DNA of 64,000 nucleotides, from contig NZ_BMVY01000003.1 of NCBI RefSeq assembly GCF_014650955.1, positions 310,001 through 374,000 on the forward strand, given 5' to 3'. This document shows positions 59,640-64,000 of the stretch, piece by piece. Each line of letters opens with the position of its first letter. Position 1 is the stretch's first letter. Made by a program: the position numbers and the translations under genes. The notes beneath the pieces are model-generated. The model ran no database searches, was not told the DNA's origin, and worked only from the letters and a program-made list of their open reading frames with translations. The DNA is from Streptomyces tauricus (GTDB lineage: Bacteria; Actinomycetota; Actinomycetes; Streptomycetales; Streptomycetaceae).

Positions 59640-60523
59640 TGGAGCTGACGGAGGGGCAGGTCGCCGTCGTCACGGGCGCGGCGAGCGGGGTCGGACTGGC
59701 CCTGGCACGGCGGTTCGCGGCCGACGGACTGAAGGTCGTCCTCGCGGACGTGGAGGAGGGCGCCCTGGAGAAGGCCGCCGCCGCGCTGCGCGAGACCGGG
59801 GCCGTGGTGCACGCGCGCGTGGTCGACGTCGGGGAGCGCGAGGAGGTCGTCGCGCTCGCCGAGGAGACGTACGAGAGGTTCGGCGCCGTGCACGTCCTGT
59901 GCAACAACGCGGGGGTCGGCTCGGGCGCCGAGGGGCGTATGTGGGAGCACGACCCGAACGACTGGAAATGGGCGTTCGCGGTCAACGTGTGGGGCGTCTT
60001 CCACGGCATCCAGGCCTTCGTACCGAGGATGCTGGCCGGCGGCGAACCGGGCCACGTCGTCAACACCTCGTCCGGCGACGGCGGTATCGCGCCGCTGCCC
60101 ACCGCCTCCGTGTACGCCGTCACCAAGGCGGCCGTCGTGACGATGACCGAGTCCCTGTACGCGCACCTGAGGGCGGAGCACGCGCGCGTGGGGGCCTCCG
60201 TGCTCTTCCCCGGCCCCCACATGCTCCGCACGGGCCTGTGGGAGTCGCACCGCAACAGGCCCGCCCGGTACGCCAAGCAGCGGCCCCGCAGGACCCCGTA
60301 CCGCAGCCTCGGCCAGTGGGAGGCCGCGATGCGGGAGGCGGGGAAGGAGGTGCGGTTCACGCCGGTCGAGGAGGTCGCCGACTTCGTGGCGGACGGCATC
60401 CGCGCGGACCGCTTCTGGCTGCTGCCCGAGAGCGAACACAGCGACGCGCAGATCCGCGCGCGGTCGGCGTCGATGCTGGACCGCGCCGATCCGGCGTACC
60501 TGGAGAACTTCATCCTGGACTGA
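59639..60523 (+). CDS. SDR-family oxidoreductase
   Basis: 294 aa classical SDR. Its ATG overlaps the upstream stop by one base (TGATG). NAD(P) motif TGAASGVGLALARRF with an acidic residue in VVLADVEEG (NAD-type), HVLCNNAGVGSG, catalytic Ser in NTSSGDGGIAPLPTASVYAVTKAAVV (Tyr-x3-Lys complete). The C-terminal part is longer than the usual SDR (PVEEVADFVADGI...), a type seen in steroid and terpenoid-linked enzymes. It would reduce or oxidise an alcohol/ketone of the operon's unknown substrate. Confidence 0.92.
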   Translation: MELTEGQVAVVTGAASGVGLALARRFAADGLKVVLADVEEGALEKAAAALRETGAVVHARVVDVGEREEVVALAEETYERFGAVHVLCNNAGVGSGAEGRMWEHDPNDWKWAFAVNVWGVFHGIQAFVPRMLAGGEPGHVVNTSSGDGGIAPLPTASVYAVTKAAVVTMTESLYAHLRAEHARVGASVLFPGPHMLRTGLWESHRNRPARYAKQRPRRTPYRSLGQWEAAMREAGKEVRFTPVEEVADFVADGIRADRFWLLPESEHSDAQIRARSASMLDRADPAYLENFILD

Positions 60524-60545
60524 GGACCGGACCGAGGAGTCACCC

Positions 60546-61871
60546 ATGGCCACCGAGAAGTCACCCCTGGCTGAGGAGTCACCCATGGCCTCCGCGACGG
60601 AGCCCTACCTGATCATCTCCTCCGACTGCCACGCCGGGCTGCCCACCGAGGAGTACCGGCCCTACCTGGAGGCCCGTTTCCACCGGGACTTCGACGAGTT
60701 CCTCGCGGGGCAGGGCCGCCGCCGCGAGGAGATGACCCGTCTGGGCATCCGCAACGAGTCCTTCGCCGACAAGTGGTTCCACGACAACGAGGAGGGCCTG
60801 CGCGGCGGCTGGGACGCGGCACAGCGCCTCAAGGAGCTGGACGGCGACGGAGTGGCGGGCGAGGTGGTCTTCCCGGACGCCGACGCCGTGGACAGCCGCA
60901 CGGCCGCGCCCTTCGGCGTGGGCCTCGGCCTCTCCGGGGACCACGACCCGGACCTGGGCATGGCGGGCGCGAAGGCCCACAACAGGTGGCTGGCCGAATT
61001 CGTCGGCGAGCACCCCGAACGGCACTGCGGGGTGGCCCTGTTACCGGTCACGGCCCCCACCGACCAGGTCGTCGCCGAGGTGCACCGCGCGAAGGAGTCG
61101 GGGCTCGGCGCGCTGATGATCCCCTCCATGTGGGTCGACAAGGAGCCGTACCACGACCGCCGTTACGACCCCGTGTGGGCGGCGGCGGCCGAGTGCGGGA
61201 TGCCGGTGGTGACCCACTCCGGAGCGGCGCCCCGCCACGAGTACGGCGACCACCTGGGTATCTACGTCAGCGAGGTGACCTGGTGGCCGGCGCGCCCCCT
61301 GTGGTTCCTGCTCTGGTCCGGTGTCTTCGAACGACACCCCGGGCTCAGGTTCGGTGTGGCGGAGTCCGGCTGCTGGTGGCTGCCGAACCTGCTGTGGTTC
61401 ATGGACCGTCTCTACCTGGGCGCGCACGGCGGCAAGAAGCTGTCCCCGTTCGCGGAGTTGCGTCGCCCGCCGCACGAGTACCTGGACCGCCAGGTCTTCA
61501 TCTGCGCGACGAACACCAAACGCCGTGAACTGGCCCAGCGGTACGAGATCGGCGTCGACAACATCCTCTGGGGCAGCGACTTCCCGCACCCGGAGGGCAC
61601 CTGGCCCGACACGCGCGCGTGGCTGTCGCGGACCTTCCACGACATCCCGGTGAGGGAGACCCGCCGCATGCTGGGCCTCGCGGCGGCGAAGGTCTTCGGC
61701 TTCGACACGGACAGGCTGGCCCCGCTCGCGCGGCGCATCGGCCCCACCCCGGCGGACCTCGGCCAGTCCGAGGACCAGTCGGCGGTCGAGGCGTCCTGGG
61801 CGCGCTCGCGGGAGGTGGGCCGCCACTGGCTGACGGACCACGACTTCCCGGTCCTGGGGGTGACCCCGTGA
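60546..61871 (+). CDS. Amidohydrolase family protein (amidohydrolase 2 type)
   Basis: 441 aa TIM-barrel metal enzyme related to the ACMSD/resorcylate-decarboxylase group (Pfam Amidohydro_2). Metal motif ISSDCHAGLPTEEY at the start, HSGAAPRHEYGDH in the middle and NILWGSDFPHPEGTWPDTR near the end. Such enzymes hydrolyse or decarboxylate aromatic or cyclic acids. The 18-bp segment with ribosome site and ATG is duplicated, so ATG 60546 and ATG 60585 (MASATEPY) are both possible starts. Coupled to the next gene by GTGA. Confidence 0.92.
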   Translation: MATEKSPLAEESPMASATEPYLIISSDCHAGLPTEEYRPYLEARFHRDFDEFLAGQGRRREEMTRLGIRNESFADKWFHDNEEGLRGGWDAAQRLKELDGDGVAGEVVFPDADAVDSRTAAPFGVGLGLSGDHDPDLGMAGAKAHNRWLAEFVGEHPERHCGVALLPVTAPTDQVVAEVHRAKESGLGALMIPSMWVDKEPYHDRRYDPVWAAAAECGMPVVTHSGAAPRHEYGDHLGIYVSEVTWWPARPLWFLLWSGVFERHPGLRFGVAESGCWWLPNLLWFMDRLYLGAHGGKKLSPFAELRRPPHEYLDRQVFICATNTKRRELAQRYEIGVDNILWGSDFPHPEGTWPDTRAWLSRTFHDIPVRETRRMLGLAAAKVFGFDTDRLAPLARRIGPTPADLGQSEDQSAVEASWARSREVGRHWLTDHDFPVLGVTP

Positions 61872-63097
61872 GCCCCGACCGCTACACGGTCATCTCGGCG
61901 GACTGCCACGCGGGAGCGGACCTCCTGGACTACCGGCCGTACCTGGCGAAGGAGTACCACGACGAGTTCGACGCCTGGGCGGCCACGTACGTCAACCCGT
62001 ACGAGGACCTGATGGCCGACACGGCCGACAAGAACTGGAACTCGGAGCGCCGCCTCGCGGAACTGGAGCGGGACGGCATCGTCGCCGAGGTCCTGTTCCC
62101 GAACACCATCCCGCCGTTCTTCCCGTCCGGCTCCCTGATGGCGCCGGCGCCGACGGCCGAGGAGTTCGAACGGCGCTGGGCGGGCCTGCGCGCCCACAAC
62201 CGCTGGCTCGCGGACTTCTGCGCGGCGGCCCCCGGCCGCCGGGCGGGCGTCTTCCAGATCCTCCTGAACGACGTCGCGGAGGCGGTGAAGGAGATCAGGT
62301 GGGCGGCCGCGGCGGGCCTCAGGGGCGGCCTGCTGCTGCCCGGCACGCCACCTGGCTCAGGCCTCCCCGAGCTGTACTCCTCCACCTACGACCCCATCTG
62401 GGCGGTGTGCGAGGAACTGGACGTGCCCGTGAACCACCACGCGGGCTCGGCCTCGCCGCCGCTCGGCGAGGAGCCCGCGGCCCGGGCGGTCTTCATGGTG
62501 GAGACGACCTGGTTCTCGCACCGCGCGCTCTGGCACCTGATCTTCGGCGGGGCCTTCCGCCGTCACCCCGGCCTGAAACTGGTGCTGACCGAACAGGGCT
62601 CGGGCTGGATCCCCGGGGTGCTCGACATGCTGGACTACTACCACGGCCGCCTGGTGGCGGCCGCTTCGAAGGCGGCCACCGCCGAGTCCAAGTTCGGCGC
62701 GGGCCTCGCCGCTTCGATGGGCGAGGGTCCGTCCCAGGTATGGCGCGACAACTGCTTCGTAGGGGCGAGTTTCATGCGCCCGCACGAGGTGCCGCTGCGG
62801 GACCGCATCGGCCTCGACAAGATCATGTGGGGCAGCGACTACCCGCACGACGAGGGCACCTACCCGTACAGCAGGGAGGGCCTGCGCATCGCGTACGCGG
62901 ACCTGCCCCGCGAGGAGATCACGGCGATGGCGGGCGGCAACGCGGCCCGCGTGTACGGCTTCGACCTGGCCCTCCTGGACCCGATCGCGGCGAAGGTGGG
63001 CCCGACGGTGGAGGAGATCGCGGAGCCGCTGATGACCCCTCCGCCGGACGCGACGAGCCCGGCGTTCGCGCGGGGAGGGTCGGTACGGGTCTGGTGA
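61868..63097 (+). CDS. Second amidohydrolase family protein (amidohydrolase 2 type)
   Basis: 409 aa; GTG start overlapping the upstream stop as GTGA. Paralogue of the preceding gene: VISADCHAGADLLDYRPYLAKEYHDEF, NHHAGSASPPLG, KIMWGSDYPHDEGTYPYSREG. The paired arrangement of two such amidohydrolases with an SDR suggests consecutive or heteromeric action. Substrate unknown. It is the last gene of the operon; no obvious terminator follows. Confidence 0.92.
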   Translation: MSPDRYTVISADCHAGADLLDYRPYLAKEYHDEFDAWAATYVNPYEDLMADTADKNWNSERRLAELERDGIVAEVLFPNTIPPFFPSGSLMAPAPTAEEFERRWAGLRAHNRWLADFCAAAPGRRAGVFQILLNDVAEAVKEIRWAAAAGLRGGLLLPGTPPGSGLPELYSSTYDPIWAVCEELDVPVNHHAGSASPPLGEEPAARAVFMVETTWFSHRALWHLIFGGAFRRHPGLKLVLTEQGSGWIPGVLDMLDYYHGRLVAAASKAATAESKFGAGLAASMGEGPSQVWRDNCFVGASFMRPHEVPLRDRIGLDKIMWGSDYPHDEGTYPYSREGLRIAYADLPREEITAMAGGNAARVYGFDLALLDPIAAKVGPTVEEIAEPLMTPPPDATSPAFARGGSVRVW

Positions 63098-63101
63098 GGG
63101 G

Positions 63102-63209
63102 TCAGTCCCAGGGGTTGAGGCGCTCCGGTGGGAAGTGCTCGGTGCCGAGGGGTCCGATGGCACGATTTCCGGCTTCCGGCACGACTTCGCATCGTAGGAC
63201 GGGCCGCAC
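63102..63209 (-). CDS. Candidate 35-aa ORF (low support)
   Basis: GTG at 63209 to a TGA at 63102 on the minus strand; the peptide ends GPLGTEHFPPERLNPWD. The tail reads like a real protein C-terminus, but there is no ribosome site and third positions are not strongly GC. It may be a remnant of a longer gene. An in-frame stop lies just upstream. The surrounding 213-bp gap (63098-63310) contains nothing else evident. Confidence 0.2.
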   Translation of the reverse strand: MRPVLRCEVVPEAGNRAIGPLGTEHFPPERLNPWD

Positions 63210-63310
63210 GGTGATTGGCGGAGATCACCAAGAAACAAGCGCGTACCGTCGGTAATACTTGTGGGTAACAACGTCTAGCCGCAGCCGACCAGCCGCCCTA
63301 CGGTGCAGTA

Positions 63311-64000
63311 ATGCCGAACCTGCCCGATGTCGTGCTGTGGTCGATACCCGCCTTCGTGCTGCTCACCGTGGTGGAGATGGTGAGTGTCCGCATCCACCCG
63401 GACGAGGACGCCGCGGGGTACGAGACGAAGGACGCCGCCACGAGTGTCGGTATGGGCCTGGGCAGTATGGCCTTCGACTTCCTGTGGAAGATCCCGATCC
63501 TTGCGATCTACACGGCCATATATGAGCTGACACCACTGCGCGTGCCCGTCCTGTGGTGGACCGTGCCACTGATGTTGCTGGCGCAGGACTTCTTCTACTA
63601 CTGGTCCCACCGCGGGCACCATGTGATCCGCATCCTGTGGGCCTGCCACGTCGTGCACCACTCCAGCGAGAAGTTCAACCTCACCACCGCGCTGCGACAG
63701 CCCTGGACGACCTGGACGGTGTGGCCGTTCTACGTGCCGCTCATCGCCCTCGGGGTCCACCCGGCCGCGCTCGCGTTCTGCTCGTCCGCGAACCTCGTGT
63801 ACCAGTTCTGGATCCACACCGAGCGCATCGACAAGCTGCCCCGGGCCTTCGAGTTCGTCTTCAACACGCCCTCGCACCACCGGGTCCACCACGCCTCCCA
63901 GGGCGGCTATCTCGACCGTAACTTCGGCGGGATCCTGATCGTCTGGGACCGCCTCTTCGGGTCGTTCGTCCCGGAGACGGACCGGCCGGTGTACGGGCTG
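63311..64000 (+). CDS. Sterol desaturase/fatty-acid hydroxylase family protein (3' end outside window)
   Basis: First 230 residues of a membrane di-iron enzyme; ATG at 63311, frame open to the window edge. The His clusters that bind the two irons are present: FYYWSHRGHHVIR, VVHHSSEKFN and SPSHHRVHH in the second half, with hydrophobic segments between them. The family (Pfam FA_hydroxylase) includes sterol desaturases, carotenoid hydroxylases and alkylglycerol monooxygenases. No pathway partner is visible. The last residues seen are ETDRPVYGL. Confidence 0.9.
   Translation, partial: MPNLPDVVLWSIPAFVLLTVVEMVSVRIHPDEDAAGYETKDAATSVGMGLGSMAFDFLWKIPILAIYTAIYELTPLRVPVLWWTVPLMLLAQDFFYYWSHRGHHVIRILWACHVVHHSSEKFNLTTALRQPWTTWTVWPFYVPLIALGVHPAALAFCSSANLVYQFWIHTERIDKLPRAFEFVFNTPSHHRVHHASQGGYLDRNFGGILIVWDRLFGSFVPETDRPVYGL

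Overview
The window comes from a Streptomyces chromosome. Coding DNA is very GC-rich, starts are often GTG, most neighbouring genes overlap by ATGA or GTGA, and the gene set is typical of the genus: ectABCD, a cobalamin island with an LAETG-anchored surface protein beside it, mycothiol-linked proteins, an Asp23/AmaP locus, several ECF sigma factors, and short GC-rich repeats between genes. The ectoine, cobalamin and phosphate transporter blocks lie in an order I recall from S. coelicolor (around SCO1845 to SCO1867); that is memory, not a search. About 60 genes are supported. No rRNA, tRNA, CRISPR array, prophage or transposase was seen.

Layout. 1-3.3 kb: a secreted esterase-like hydrolase and two secreted pectate lyases (PL9-like and PL3). 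3.3-11.8 kb: a SigE-family sigma factor with a membrane partner, an NCS2 nucleobase permease, a class B penicillin-binding protein, a GNAT/IclR pair divergent from an aldehyde dehydrogenase, and a DUF1349 protein. 12.1-15.3 kb: ectABCD, closed by an 18-bp terminator hairpin. 15.4-22.3 kb: a MarR-controlled old yellow enzyme, an ECF sigma factor with a zinc-finger/mycothiol-enzyme fusion, a DsbA-like oxidoreductase and two class V aminotransferases. 22.4-27.6 kb: a polar amino acid ABC transporter, an amidohydrolase and the LAETG protein.

28.0-38.5 kb is the cobalamin island, read leftward. A B12 riboswitch at about 38.4 kb precedes cbiB (cobD), cobQ, a 19-codon ORF, a ChlI/ChlD-type chelatase subunit, cobO and cobB/cbiA. 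A ZIP metal transporter on the other strand then separates this from a second leftward run: a CobE/CbiG-like gene, two very small coupled ORFs, cbiX and cobC. 38.5-43.6 kb holds a low-affinity phosphate transporter with a clear PHO box, a GH25 lysozyme, a class II aldolase and a hydrolase. 43.7-49.3 kb holds a large protein of unknown function, a VOC protein, a neutral zinc metallopeptidase, an ABC-F protein preceded by a seven-codon leader ORF, and a small HTH protein. 49.4-53.4 kb holds an enoyl-CoA hydratase and the Asp23/AmaP envelope-stress operon. 53.5-58.6 kb reads leftward: DEDDh exonuclease, zinc-ribbon protein, SURF1, GH15 glycosidase and SDR. 58.8-64 kb: a coupled catabolic operon (acetoacetate-decarboxylase-like, SDR, two amidohydrolases) and the start of a sterol-desaturase-family gene.

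The least explained features are (1) three tiny ORFs stitched into the cobalamin genes by 4-bp start/stop overlaps, (2) a family of about 28 copies of an 18-20 bp core, often spaced exactly 35 bp apart, lying between genes, (3) a different intergenic-type repeat that appears inside the cobB/cbiA reading frame, (4) the heptapeptide ORF in front of the ABC-F gene, which looks leaderless, and (5) a cluster of GATC-core repeats before the small HTH gene. Product names rest on recognised motifs and gene order; no database search was possible.
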